Origin: Litoribaculum gwangyangense
GTDB lineage: Bacteria; Bacteroidota; Bacteroidia; Flavobacteriales; Flavobacteriaceae
Length of the DNA: 64,000 nt
Direction of reading: 5' to 3'
Assembly: GCF_039543505.1 (NCBI RefSeq)
Contig: NZ_BAABJW010000003.1
Coordinates: forward strand, 248,001-312,000
Positions 44,684 through 53,547 of this stretch are shown here, one piece after another (position 1 is the stretch's first letter; the number at the start of each line of letters is the position of its first letter). The notes beneath the pieces are model-generated. The model was not told the DNA's origin, did no database searches, and was given only the letters and a program-made list of their open reading frames with translations. The translations under genes were made by a program, and so were the position numbers.

Positions 44684-45218
44684 ATTATTAATATTAGTTT
44701 TAGCGCTAATTACTTTTGGCTGCAAAACACCAGAAGCTAGGAAACCTGTTTCTATAAAAACCGGCTCTTTTATAGATGCTTCCGTAGAACGAAATAAAAA
44801 ACTTAATGCCAAAGAACAAGCTTCCATTGAAAAACTCATGAAACTTCAAAAAGAAGATTATATAGCTTCAGAAAGTGGTTTTTGGTATTTTTATAATAAT
44901 AAAGTTGACATAGATTCTTTAAAAACGCCTGATTTTGGTGATATTATCAATTATAATTACAGTGTTAAAGCCCTAAATGGAAACGTTATTTACTCTACAG
45001 ACGAAATAAAAACGCAAAACTACGCCATGGATAAACAAGAATTGTTTACAGGATTGCGTGAAGGTTTGAAACTTATGAAAACAGGTGAAACGGTAACCTT
45101 CCTATTCCCATCTCAAAAGGCTTACGGATATTATGGCGACGAAAATAGAATTCCCAGCAATACACCTATTATTTGCGAAGTAACAATAAATTCCATTACC
45201 CAAAATCAAACCAACTAA
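44676..45218 (+). CDS. gldI: Gliding motility-associated FKBP-type lipoprotein GldI-like
   Basis: A 180-residue lipoprotein (ALITFGCKTPE, Cys16) whose C-terminal ~110 residues are an FKBP-type peptidyl-prolyl isomerase domain (IINYNYSVKALNGNVIYSTDE, GLREGLKLMKTGETVTFLFPSQKAYGYYG). GldI of Flavobacterium johnsoniae is such a lipoprotein, and the neighbouring DHH gene and second isomerase match that locus as I recall it. It probably helps fold gliding or type IX secretion components. Other gld genes are not in the window. The following isomerase gene starts 1 base after its stop. Confidence 0.82.
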   Translation: MNKLLILVLALITFGCKTPEARKPVSIKTGSFIDASVERNKKLNAKEQASIEKLMKLQKEDYIASESGFWYFYNNKVDIDSLKTPDFGDIINYNYSVKALNGNVIYSTDEIKTQNYAMDKQELFTGLREGLKLMKTGETVTFLFPSQKAYGYYGDENRIPSNTPIICEVTINSITQNQTN

Positions 45219-45219
45219 A

Positions 45220-46347
45220 ATGCGCTTATTTACCAGCACCGTCAAGGTTATATTCATAACTCTGTTATTAAGTTTAATATCTTGTAAAGCCCAGTATCCA
45301 GATCTTGAAGATGGTATTTACGCCGAGTTTATAACTAACAAAGGTGTTATGGTTGCTAAACTTGAAAGTGAAAAAGTACCTGTTACCGTTGCTAATTTTG
45401 TTTCGCTTGCTGAAGGCACCAACACCATGGTAAGCGAGAAATACAAAGGTAAAAAATATTATAACGGAACTTTTTTTCATCGTGTTATGGATCAATTTAT
45501 GATTCAAGGTGGCGACCCAACTGGCACGGGAAAAGGAAACCCTGGATATAAATTTAATGATGAATTTCATAACGATTTAAAACACGACAAACCAGGAATC
45601 TTGTCCATGGCCAATCCTGGGCCAAACTCTAATGGCAGCCAATTTTTCATTACTGAAGTTGCTAAACCGCATTTAGATAATGTACACAGTGTTTTTGGAG
45701 AATTGGTTATTGGTTTAGACATCCAAGATTCCATCTCAAACGTTAAAGTTGACGCTAAAAACAGACCTCTAAATAAAGTGATAATAGAAGAATTAAATAT
45801 AATTAGAAAGGGTAAAGAGGCAAAAAAATTTGATGCTCCAAAAATTTTCGTAAATCATTTTACTGAAATAGAGCGTCTCGAAAAAGAAAAGACCGCGAAA
45901 GCCGAGGCTATTATAAAAGCATCCAAAGAGAAGTTTAACAAACAAGAAGCTGAATCCATATTACTAGAATCTGGATTAAAATATTTTATTTCTGAAAAAG
46001 GAACAAGTGAAAAGTTAAAAGAAGGCGATAAAGTATCCATTCATTATGCTGTGTATTTTGAAGATGGTAAACTTCTAGAAACAAGTAAATTGGAAACAGC
46101 CGAAGCGCTTGATGCTGTTAACGAAAACCGTAATGAGGCAGGGAGATACCAACCCATTGATGTTGAAATTAGTCCAAATGCTCCTATAATAGCTGGTTTA
46201 AAGGAAAGTTTAAAACAACTAGGTATTGGTGATAAAGCCACTATTTTTATTCCTTACCACTTAGCTTACGGGGAATATGGAACAAGAGGCATTCCAGGGA
46301 AATCCAACCTAATTTTTGAGGTTGAAGTTGTAAAACTTCTTAATTAA
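45220..46347 (+). CDS. Cyclophilin-FKBP fusion peptidyl-prolyl isomerase lipoprotein
   Basis: A 375-residue lipoprotein (LLSLISCKAQ, Cys22) joining two unrelated isomerase folds. Residues ~35-190 are a cyclophilin (YYNGTFFHRVMDQFMIQGGDPTGTGKG, then GPNSNGSQFFIT and HSVFGEL). Residues ~265-375 are an FKBP domain (GDKVSIHYAVYFEDGKLLETS, IPYHLAYGEYG). A charged helical linker (EKEKTAKAEAIIKASKEKF) lies between them. It is a periplasmic folding factor, probably co-expressed with the GldI-like protein. Confidence 0.93.
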   Translation: MRLFTSTVKVIFITLLLSLISCKAQYPDLEDGIYAEFITNKGVMVAKLESEKVPVTVANFVSLAEGTNTMVSEKYKGKKYYNGTFFHRVMDQFMIQGGDPTGTGKGNPGYKFNDEFHNDLKHDKPGILSMANPGPNSNGSQFFITEVAKPHLDNVHSVFGELVIGLDIQDSISNVKVDAKNRPLNKVIIEELNIIRKGKEAKKFDAPKIFVNHFTEIERLEKEKTAKAEAIIKASKEKFNKQEAESILLESGLKYFISEKGTSEKLKEGDKVSIHYAVYFEDGKLLETSKLETAEALDAVNENRNEAGRYQPIDVEISPNAPIIAGLKESLKQLGIGDKATIFIPYHLAYGEYGTRGIPGKSNLIFEVEVVKLLN

Positions 46348-46402
46348 ATTTTAACAATAAACACGATTTTAACGTTTATATTTACGTTGAATACTAAAAC
46401 CT

Positions 46403-47326
46403 ATGCAACTACTAAAACTAGATTGGAACCCCATAACTGGCATTGATATTATTGGCAATTTCAAACTTCACTTTTACAGCCTTATGTGGGTAATTGCCTT
46501 TATCTTGGGCTGGTATATCATGAAGCGTATTTTTACCAAAGAAAAAATTTCATTAGAATATTTAGACCCGCTTTTTATATACACTGTTTTGGCTACCATG
46601 TTGGGGGCCAGATTAGGGCATGTGTTGTTTTACCAATCAGAATTAATACAGGAAGATTTTTTTAGTATTTTTCTTCCATTCAGTTTTAAAAATGGCTTAG
46701 AATTTACTGGTTTTCAAGGCTTAGCCAGCCATGGAGCTGCGATTGGAATTATTATTGGTATGTATTTGTACCGTAGAAAATACAAATACAAAACCTTACT
46801 TTGGATTTTAGATCGTGTGGTAATTTCGGTAGCCTCGGGTGCAGTTTTTATACGAATTGGTAATTTTATAAATTCAGAGATTATTGGTAAAGAATCCGGT
46901 GATTTTCCTTTAGGAGTTCGTTTTATTCAAGATTTTTATAATAAATATGAAGCGGTTAGAATAACTGGTATTAAAAATGTTCAAAAAGCTTATGATACCA
47001 TAGCGAGCAATCCAGAATTATTGGAAAAAGTTCCATACCGTCATCCAGCACAATTATATGAATCGTTTTGCTATATTTTTGTGTTCTTTATTCTTGGGTA
47101 TTTTTATTCAAAAACTAAAAAAAGAGATCAATCTGGTTTTCTATTTGGATTGTTTTTAATATTATTATGGACTATTCGTTTCTTTGTAGAGTTTGTAAAA
47201 GAACCCCAAGGCGAAGAATACATAAATTGGTTTGGACTCAATACTGGTCAATGGTTAAGTATACCTTTTATACTTATTGGGCTTTATTTTATGTTTATTT
47301 ACAAACCAAAATCTGCAGTAAAATAG
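46403..47326 (+). CDS. lgt: Prolipoprotein diacylglyceryl transferase
   Basis: Transfers diacylglycerol to the lipobox cysteine of prolipoproteins in the inner membrane. The protein has 307 residues. Seven membrane segments include LHFYSLMWVIAFILGWYIM, GARLGHVLFYQ and GLASHGAAIGIIIGMYLYRRKY. The signature RIGNFINSEIIGKES is present, and the C-terminal RHPAQLYESFCYIFVFFIL closes the family pattern. Many lipoproteins in this window are its expected substrates. It ends 1 base before the DUF192 gene. Confidence 0.96.
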   Translation: MQLLKLDWNPITGIDIIGNFKLHFYSLMWVIAFILGWYIMKRIFTKEKISLEYLDPLFIYTVLATMLGARLGHVLFYQSELIQEDFFSIFLPFSFKNGLEFTGFQGLASHGAAIGIIIGMYLYRRKYKYKTLLWILDRVVISVASGAVFIRIGNFINSEIIGKESGDFPLGVRFIQDFYNKYEAVRITGIKNVQKAYDTIASNPELLEKVPYRHPAQLYESFCYIFVFFILGYFYSKTKKRDQSGFLFGLFLILLWTIRFFVEFVKEPQGEEYINWFGLNTGQWLSIPFILIGLYFMFIYKPKSAVK

Positions 47327-47327
47327 C

Positions 47328-47810
47328 ATGTTTTTAAAGCGAAACCTCATTACTGCCACGTTATGTTTTTTTGTGGTTTTCTATGCTTGCAAAGAAGATA
47401 AAAAAGTTATCAAGCAAACTGAAATCACATTCAAAAAAGAAGGCGAACTGACTATTTTCAAAAACGACTCAACGCAAGTTAAATTAGATATTGAAATAGC
47501 GGACACCGAATATGATACCCAAACAGGTTTAATGTACCGAAACACCATGGAAAAAAACCAGGGCATGCTATTTGTTTTTGATGATGTAGAGCTGCGATAT
47601 TTTTATATGAAAAACACCAAAATTCCTTTGGATTTAATATTTATTGACGAAAACAACAAGATTGTAAGCTTCCAAAAAAACGCTCAACCATATAACGAAT
47701 CGTCATTGCCATCAAATGTTCCTGCAAAATATGTATTGGAAATAAATGCAGGTTTGGTTGATAAATGGAACATTAACGTTGGTGACAGGGTAAGTGTTTA
47801 CAATAACTAG
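47328..47810 (+). CDS. DUF192-family exported protein
   Basis: A 160-residue protein with a signal or lipoprotein segment (FFVVFYACKEDKK). The DUF192 domain has IEIADTEYDTQTGLMYRNTMEKNQGMLFVFDD, FYMKNTKIPLDLIFID and KYVLEINAGLVDKW. The family's function is unknown. It is co-transcribed with lgt. Confidence 0.9.
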   Translation: MFLKRNLITATLCFFVVFYACKEDKKVIKQTEITFKKEGELTIFKNDSTQVKLDIEIADTEYDTQTGLMYRNTMEKNQGMLFVFDDVELRYFYMKNTKIPLDLIFIDENNKIVSFQKNAQPYNESSLPSNVPAKYVLEINAGLVDKWNINVGDRVSVYNN

Positions 47811-47904
47811 TATTGGCTTTTTTATTTTCAATCTATCAAACGTACAATCCAAATAGAATACATCGTTAAAATTAACTCATTCTTTTTAGCACAAATAATT
47901 TCTT

Positions 47905-48954
47905 ATGATTTCACGTAAAAACGCCTCCATTTCAAAATTCATCATCCACAAGGTTGGTAATAAATTCAATGATACCAAAAATGCTTTTTCCGAAAAATTA
48001 GTGGATTTTGATGAAGCTAGCTACGATTTAATGCTTCCTTTTCTTTTAAGGCCATTTGCAAGTGTGGTACAAAGTTATAGATTTAACCATCATGCCAATA
48101 TTTCATTAAATGAAATTAATAGTTACAGTTCACAAATTTTTAATGATGAAGAAGCCTTTATTGACGTTTCAAAACACATCGTCACTCATTTATACGAGCA
48201 ATCTAATTCTGCCAATATAAAAACGGGCGATGTTTTGGTAGTTATGTTTGAGGGCATAGAATTTATAGAGATGACCACCAATGCTATAGGCATTTTTAAA
48301 ATAGAAAATAAGGTTAATTTTTTCCAGACCTATTTAGAAAATAACAGCTATGACGTTTTGGTACAAAAAGGCATTAGCTCCAAAAAAGTAGATAAAGGCT
48401 GTTTAATTTTAAACCAAAGTGATACCGAAGGCAACATCATTTTAAGTGTTGATAATAATAGTTACGATGCCCAATATTGGATCCATCATTTTTTAAATAT
48501 CAAGTATGCTGATGATGCCAACAATCATACCCAACAGTATATTGAGCTGTGTAAAGATTTCTCAACCGAAATTTTAAAAACCATTTATGGTGCCCAAGAA
48601 CAAAACACGTTTTTAGCAAAAACCATCGATTTTTTTAAAGAAAATGAAATAGTAAATATAGAGCGATTCAAAGAAGAATTGTTTGAAGATGACAAACATA
48701 TTAAGGAGTTTGAAAATTATAAAAAGGAATTTGAAGCCGAGCAAAACATTGTTATTAGAAACCAATTTGATGTCGCCGAAGCGGTTGTAAACAAAGAAAA
48801 AAAGAAAATCAAAACCGATATTAAACTGGATACCCACATACAAATAAAACTCGATATTGATGCGCCTGATGCCTCCGCCGAATATTTAGAACGCGGTTAT
48901 GACGACGAAAAGAAAATGCATTTTTATAAAGTGTTTTTTAATGCGGAGAGCTAG
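47905..48954 (+). CDS. Nucleoid-associated protein (NdpA-type)
   Basis: A 349-residue cytoplasmic protein of the 37-kDa nucleoid-associated family (NdpA/YejK). Segments include ISKFIIHKVGNKFNDTKNAF at the N-terminus, LRPFASVVQSYRFNHH, and a SKKVDKGCLILNQSDTEGN block near residue 158. Family members bind DNA; some are linked to mobile elements. No such context is seen here. It is probably monocistronic. Confidence 0.8.
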   Translation: MISRKNASISKFIIHKVGNKFNDTKNAFSEKLVDFDEASYDLMLPFLLRPFASVVQSYRFNHHANISLNEINSYSSQIFNDEEAFIDVSKHIVTHLYEQSNSANIKTGDVLVVMFEGIEFIEMTTNAIGIFKIENKVNFFQTYLENNSYDVLVQKGISSKKVDKGCLILNQSDTEGNIILSVDNNSYDAQYWIHHFLNIKYADDANNHTQQYIELCKDFSTEILKTIYGAQEQNTFLAKTIDFFKENEIVNIERFKEELFEDDKHIKEFENYKKEFEAEQNIVIRNQFDVAEAVVNKEKKKIKTDIKLDTHIQIKLDIDAPDASAEYLERGYDDEKKMHFYKVFFNAES

Positions 48955-49170
48955 TAATTTGAATTTATCAGAAAAAACAATAACTTCGTTTAGCATTGGA
49001 TATAAAACATTAAAACCATCAAATATTCAAATAGTTAGGCGATTATTCACCAATCTCTTATTAATTAAGAGATTTAACCGCTACGTAATTAGAAAAAGAT
49101 CAAATACATGTATGTTTCTTTACTTTTTCCTTATTTCAATCATAATACTGAGTTGCCAAGGCATAAATGA

Positions 49171-50484
49171 ATGAGAAGGGAAACAACAACAATGATGGGA
49201 AAAATTACTAATCGTTTTATCACCAGATGGTTCGATGGCAGAGATGAACTTTTCATATTTATCATCTTTTGCATATCAGGCGTGGTGTTTTCATTTTTTG
49301 GCGCCAGACTCCTAAATGGATTTCCCTACAATTCTGGAAAAAATACAATCGGCCTGCTTTTGCCTCCTTTACTCTGTATAACCTATTTCACATACAGTGG
49401 CTATCGTTATGGATTTACAGTTAAAAGCATAATCAAAACCATCATTTTATATGGTCTTTTGGCCCTGCCTTATGCTCCTTTGTTTCTTCAATATTTCCAG
49501 CCAACCAGTGATGACGACTTTAGCCGTTATTATCTTTATGCAAAAAACATGGTTGACAACAATACGCTCTGGGGAGGTGATAAGTTATTTTTCAAGAACG
49601 TCGGTAATCATTATGTGACACAGCCTGGTTACCGATATTTTATATATTTAGAACTGTTGTTTTTTGGCAACCTATACCGCTTTGTACAGTTCTTTAATAT
49701 GGGCATTTATATATTAACGATCTTCTTCTTTCAAAAGATGATTGCCGAACAGATAAGAGAAAAAAAATTACAAATTTGTTTACTACTACTTGTATTGCTC
49801 TTTAGCCCATATGCTATTAAAAACCTCTTAATGGGCCTCCCCGAATGGCTGACCGTTCTGTTCCTAATGTGGTTTTGCTACTTATACCTCGCTTGCAACA
49901 AAAGATTAACTGCTGTTTTTCTGTTAGGGCTTGTACCTTTTTTTCGTCAAAACTTACTTATCGCCACATTACTTTTATTCGGATGGATACTGATGAAAAA
50001 TAAGCCAAAAGGTAGCTTGGTAATCTTGTTCCTGATTCCACTTTTGCTCCCTATTTACCATAACTTATACTATGCAGGTGACTTGCGTTTTTTTGTAGAT
50101 GTTTTCCAGCTTCCTTTTTTAAATTATAATGACGGTGGTCAACAATCAAACGGATTAAACTATCCGTTAATCATTAGCAATATTATCCACTATTTTGGTT
50201 TCGACTTAGTGAATGGTAAAGTAATTTTCTCCTTTATCGCAGGCTTGTTCTTGCCCTTTGCAACCATTCTGTTTTTTTATTTTATTAAAATACTCTCTAC
50301 CAAAAAACATAAAATCCTATTCTTTATTATTTGTATGAGCGCAATAGGTCCTATAATTTTATTTGGCAACGCCTATTACCCACGATTTGAATTTGTGAAT
50401 GTTGTTGTTTCTTTGGTAGCCTTCTTAATCCTTAGTACGTATGCAAAAACCAAATTGAACAGAAAACAATCATTGAGGGCTTAG
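49171..50484 (+). CDS. Polytopic membrane protein, GT-C glycosyltransferase-like
   Basis: A 437-residue integral membrane protein with about ten hydrophobic helices. An acidic loop after the second or third helix, TSDDDFSRYYLYAKNMVDN (residues ~118-136), resembles the Asp-rich first loop of GT-C transferases that use lipid-linked sugars. I cannot assign a precise family. Base use appears slightly richer in G and C than the neighbours by eye. It stands alone between the nucleoid protein and lipB, without other polysaccharide genes. Its ATG overlaps the stop of a small open frame at 49112-49174. An alternative start is the ATG at 49192. Confidence 0.65.
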   Translation: MRRETTTMMGKITNRFITRWFDGRDELFIFIIFCISGVVFSFFGARLLNGFPYNSGKNTIGLLLPPLLCITYFTYSGYRYGFTVKSIIKTIILYGLLALPYAPLFLQYFQPTSDDDFSRYYLYAKNMVDNNTLWGGDKLFFKNVGNHYVTQPGYRYFIYLELLFFGNLYRFVQFFNMGIYILTIFFFQKMIAEQIREKKLQICLLLLVLLFSPYAIKNLLMGLPEWLTVLFLMWFCYLYLACNKRLTAVFLLGLVPFFRQNLLIATLLLFGWILMKNKPKGSLVILFLIPLLLPIYHNLYYAGDLRFFVDVFQLPFLNYNDGGQQSNGLNYPLIISNIIHYFGFDLVNGKVIFSFIAGLFLPFATILFFYFIKILSTKKHKILFFIICMSAIGPIILFGNAYYPRFEFVNVVVSLVAFLILSTYAKTKLNRKQSLRA

Positions 50485-50687
50485 ATTTCTTTTTAATTAA
50501 ATAAAACCTAAAAGAATACAAGACGAATTTAGGTGTAATATTCGACGATCGAGACTAATAAAGGCTTCCTAAAATTTAGGCATGAGGGTATGTTTTAAGC
50601 TCTAGAAATGCTATTTTATTTTAAGCATGTTAGTAAGAAGAAAACATAATTCCCGAACCGCACAATGCCTCTCACAGTTGGACGCAA

Positions 50688-51386
50688 TCAAAAAAACTTC
50701 GCCTCAAAAAGATTTGAAAAATGTTTTAATAGCTTTTCTTTAACCTCAGCCTCATCAACGGTTTTTTTACCTAACTCTACATTTAAGGAGGTTACCGCTT
50801 TTCCTCGAATACCGCATGGTATAATATTATCAAAATAACCCAAATTGGCATTCACGTTTAATGCAAATCCGTGCATAGTTACCCACCGACTAGCACGCAC
50901 GCCCATAGCACAAATTTTGCGGGCGAATGGGGTTCCGACATCCAACCAAACACCAGTTTCTCCAGGACTCCTTTCAGCCTTTAAGCCATATTCGGCAAGT
51001 GTTAAAACAATCATCTCTTCCAGCAAACGTAAGTACTTATGGATATCGGTAAAAAAGTTTTCCAAATCCAAAATGGGGTAGCCCACAATTTGCCCTGGTC
51101 CATGATACGTAATATCGCCACCACGGTTTATTTTATAAAAAGTGGCACCTTTTTCGGTGAGTTGTTGCTCGTTTAAAAGCAGGTTAGACAAATCGCCACT
51201 TTTGCCTAAAGTATATACATGTGGGTGCTCCACAAACAAGAAGTAGTTATTGGTTTTTAAACCAGTCGCTTCTCGCCTATTTTTTATTTTGGCATCTACT
51301 ATACCTTTAAATAATAGTTCCTGGAAATCCCAAGTTTCTTTATAATCTTTATAACCTAAATCTCGCAGTTCTATTTGCCTATTCAT
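50688..51386 (-). CDS. lipB: Octanoyltransferase (lipoyl(octanoyl) transferase)
   Basis: Moves octanoate from acyl carrier protein to lipoyl domains, the first step of lipoate assembly. The ATG at 51386 gives 232 residues; a TTG at 51395 is unlikely. Family motifs are YTLGKSG, INRGGDITYHGPGQIVGYPIL (about residue 80) and the catalytic pair: Lys in RKICAMGVR and Cys in IIPCGIRGKAVTSL. No lipA gene is adjacent. Confidence 0.95.
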   Translation of the reverse strand: MNRQIELRDLGYKDYKETWDFQELLFKGIVDAKIKNRREATGLKTNNYFLFVEHPHVYTLGKSGDLSNLLLNEQQLTEKGATFYKINRGGDITYHGPGQIVGYPILDLENFFTDIHKYLRLLEEMIVLTLAEYGLKAERSPGETGVWLDVGTPFARKICAMGVRASRWVTMHGFALNVNANLGYFDNIIPCGIRGKAVTSLNVELGKKTVDEAEVKEKLLKHFSNLFEAKFF

Positions 51387-51415
51387 AGATGGCAAAATTA
51401 CGATATTTTTATGGT

Positions 51416-51574
51416 TTAACTTTTAGGATTATTTAAAATAACTAAAGCAGCAATAACACCAGGAACCCAGCCACATAACCACAGTAAAAAGACAATAAGA
51501 ATAGAACCGCACCCTTTATCGATTACGGCTAATGGCGGACAAATAATAGACAGTAAAACTCTCCAGAAACTCAT
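51416..51574 (-). CDS. Small YqaE/Pmp3-type membrane peptide
   Basis: A 52-residue peptide beginning MSFWRVLLSIICPPLAVIDKG, with a second helix containing CGWVPGVIAALVIL and a short polar tail (NNPKS). The pattern ICPPLAV...GCG...WLCGWVPG is that of the Pmp3/YqaE/UPF0057 family, two-helix membrane peptides often linked to stress tolerance. The frame is open, with an ATG and TAA stop, and lies between lipB and lysS. Confidence 0.85.
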   Translation of the reverse strand: MSFWRVLLSIICPPLAVIDKGCGSILIVFLLWLCGWVPGVIAALVILNNPKS

Positions 51575-51757
51575 GCTTTATTTATTTGATTGATGATTTA
51601 AGTGTTTGACGTAAAAGAATGTTGTTTGTTACAATTATTGTTAGGGATTGAGGAATTATTGGAGCTAATTTAAAAGGGCAATTTACTAAAATCCGAACTA
51701 GAAGCCAAGGCACAAAAAAATCATAATTGTAAAATCGTAAATCGTAAATCAAATGAT

Positions 51758-51765
51758 TATCTTTG
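51758..51765 (+). promoter_or_regulatory. Promoter -7 element for lysS
   Basis: TATCTTTG fits TAnnTTTG, 29 bases before the lysS start. Two direct copies of ATCGTAA precede it (51734-51748). A TTG at 51727-51729 is a poor -33 candidate because of the long spacing. Confidence 0.5.
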
Positions 51766-51794
51766 TGCCTTTGTAATTTTACAGCATTTAAACT

Positions 51795-53489
51795 ATGTCG
51801 CAATTATCAGAGCAAGAACTTGTAAGAAGAGAGAAATTAGCAAAACTACGCGAATTGGGTATCAATCCATACCCTGCAGATTTATATCCCGTTAAAGACA
51901 CCTCAAAGTCTATTAAACGGGATTTTAAAGAAGGTAAAAAAGTGGTTATTGCTGGTCGTTTGATGTCTCGAAGAATTCAAGGAAATGCCAGTTTTGCTGA
52001 GCTACAAGATTCTGATGGACGCATACAAGTGTATTTTAACAGAGATGAAATTTGTACGGGCGATGATAAAAGTAAATACAACGATGTGTATAAAAAACTT
52101 TTGGATATAGGTGATTTTATTGGTGTTGAAGGCGATTTGTTTACAACTAAAGTTGGAGAGAAAACCGTCATGGTTAAAAACTTTACCTTATTAAGTAAAG
52201 CATTGAGGCCGTTACCATTACCAAAATTAGATGCAGAGGGCAACATCCATGATAAGTTTGACGATCCCGAAATGCGTTATCGCCAACGCTATGCCGATTT
52301 GGTAGTGAACCCACATGTGAAAGAGGTCTTTGTGAAACGCACCAAATTGTTTAATGCCATGCGCTCGTTTTTTAATAATGCTGGTTATTTTGAAGTTGAA
52401 ACTCCTGTATTGCAACCCATCCCTGGTGGTGCTGCAGCACGCCCTTTTATAACACATCACAATGCTTTAGATATTCCTTTGTACATGCGTATCGCTAATG
52501 AATTGTATTTAAAACGACTGATTGTTGGTGGGTTTGATGGGGTTTATGAGTTTTCTAAAAACTTTAGAAATGAGGGTATGGACCGAACTCACAACCCTGA
52601 ATTTACTGCCATGGAAATTTATGTGGCATACAAGGATTACAATTGGATGATGGATTTTTGTGAGCGTTTGTTGGAACATTGTGCGGTTGCTGTAAATGGT
52701 GCTACAAAAGCTACTTTTGGGAAGCACGAAATAGATTTTAAAGCGCCCTACCCAAGAGTCACTATGGCAGATTCCATTAAGCAATTCACAGGATTTGATA
52801 TTACCGGGAAAAGTGAAACTGAAATAAGAAAGGCAGCCAAAGGCATGGGTATTGAGGTTGATGATACCATGGGTAAAGGCAAATTGATTGATGAGATTTT
52901 TGGTGAAAAATGTGAAGGCAACTACATACAACCAACCTTCATAACCGATTATCCAAAAGAGATGAGCCCCCTTTGTAAAGAGCATCGAACAAATCCAGAA
53001 TTAACGGAACGTTTTGAACTAATGGTTTGTGGAAAGGAAATAGCCAATGCATATTCTGAACTTAACGATCCTATTGACCAACGTGAACGTTTTGAACATC
53101 AAATGGAATTGGCTAAAAAAGGTGATGACGAAGCAACAGGAACCATAGATTACGACTTTTTACGTGCTTTGGAATATGGCATGCCACCAACATCGGGTAT
53201 GGGTATTGGCATGGATAGATTAATCATGTTTTTAACGAATAACCAATCGATACAGGAAGTGTTGTTTTTCCCGCAAATGCGTCCAGAAAAGAAACCTATA
53301 GCCATTAGTGATGATGCGAAAGCGGTTTTTGAAATTCTAAAAAAAGTAGAGAAATTAAACTTGATTGAATTAAAAAATCAATCAGGATTATCAAATAAAA
53401 AATGGGATAAAGCCATTAAAGAATTAACCAAAAACAATCTAGCTAAAGTTGAAAAGATAGATGATAGCTTGTTTGTTGAAGTTGTTTAA
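51795..53489 (+). CDS. lysS: Lysyl-tRNA synthetase, class II
   Basis: Charges tRNA-Lys in translation. The protein has 564 residues, about 60 longer than the E. coli enzyme. An N-terminal OB-fold anticodon domain precedes the class II core: motif 2 (YEFSKNFRNEGMDRTHNPEFTAMEIY) and motif 3 (PPTSGMGIGMDRLIMFLTNN). The usual C-terminus, FFPQMRPE, is followed by an extra ~65-residue helical tail (AVFEILKKVEKLNLIELKN, then NNLAKVEKIDDSLFVEVV) that looks winged-helix-like. The extension's role is not known to me. Confidence 0.96.
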   Translation: MSQLSEQELVRREKLAKLRELGINPYPADLYPVKDTSKSIKRDFKEGKKVVIAGRLMSRRIQGNASFAELQDSDGRIQVYFNRDEICTGDDKSKYNDVYKKLLDIGDFIGVEGDLFTTKVGEKTVMVKNFTLLSKALRPLPLPKLDAEGNIHDKFDDPEMRYRQRYADLVVNPHVKEVFVKRTKLFNAMRSFFNNAGYFEVETPVLQPIPGGAAARPFITHHNALDIPLYMRIANELYLKRLIVGGFDGVYEFSKNFRNEGMDRTHNPEFTAMEIYVAYKDYNWMMDFCERLLEHCAVAVNGATKATFGKHEIDFKAPYPRVTMADSIKQFTGFDITGKSETEIRKAAKGMGIEVDDTMGKGKLIDEIFGEKCEGNYIQPTFITDYPKEMSPLCKEHRTNPELTERFELMVCGKEIANAYSELNDPIDQRERFEHQMELAKKGDDEATGTIDYDFLRALEYGMPPTSGMGIGMDRLIMFLTNNQSIQEVLFFPQMRPEKKPIAISDDAKAVFEILKKVEKLNLIELKNQSGLSNKKWDKAIKELTKNNLAKVEKIDDSLFVEVV

Positions 53490-53514
53490 AACATTTTTAG
53501 CTAAACATATTTTT

Positions 53515-53547
53515 AAAAGGAATTGCAGTTATGTAGTTCCTTTTTTA
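53515..53547 (+). terminator. Terminator after lysS
   Basis: AAAAGGAA (53515-53522) pairs with TTCCTTTT (53537-53544), and the T run continues to 53546. It lies 26 bases after lysS and ends at the convergent hydrolase gene. Confidence 0.7.

Noticed and set aside
48899..49174. A 91-codon frame overlapping the end of the nucleoid-associated protein
   Set aside because: The first third is a shadow of the upstream gene. Only its last 20 codons could be of interest and are reported as a finding.
50485..50687. A hidden gene or RNA between the GT-C-like gene and lipB
   Set aside because: Only a short palindrome (CCTAAAATTTAGG, 50568-50580) is visible; no frame or stable fold.
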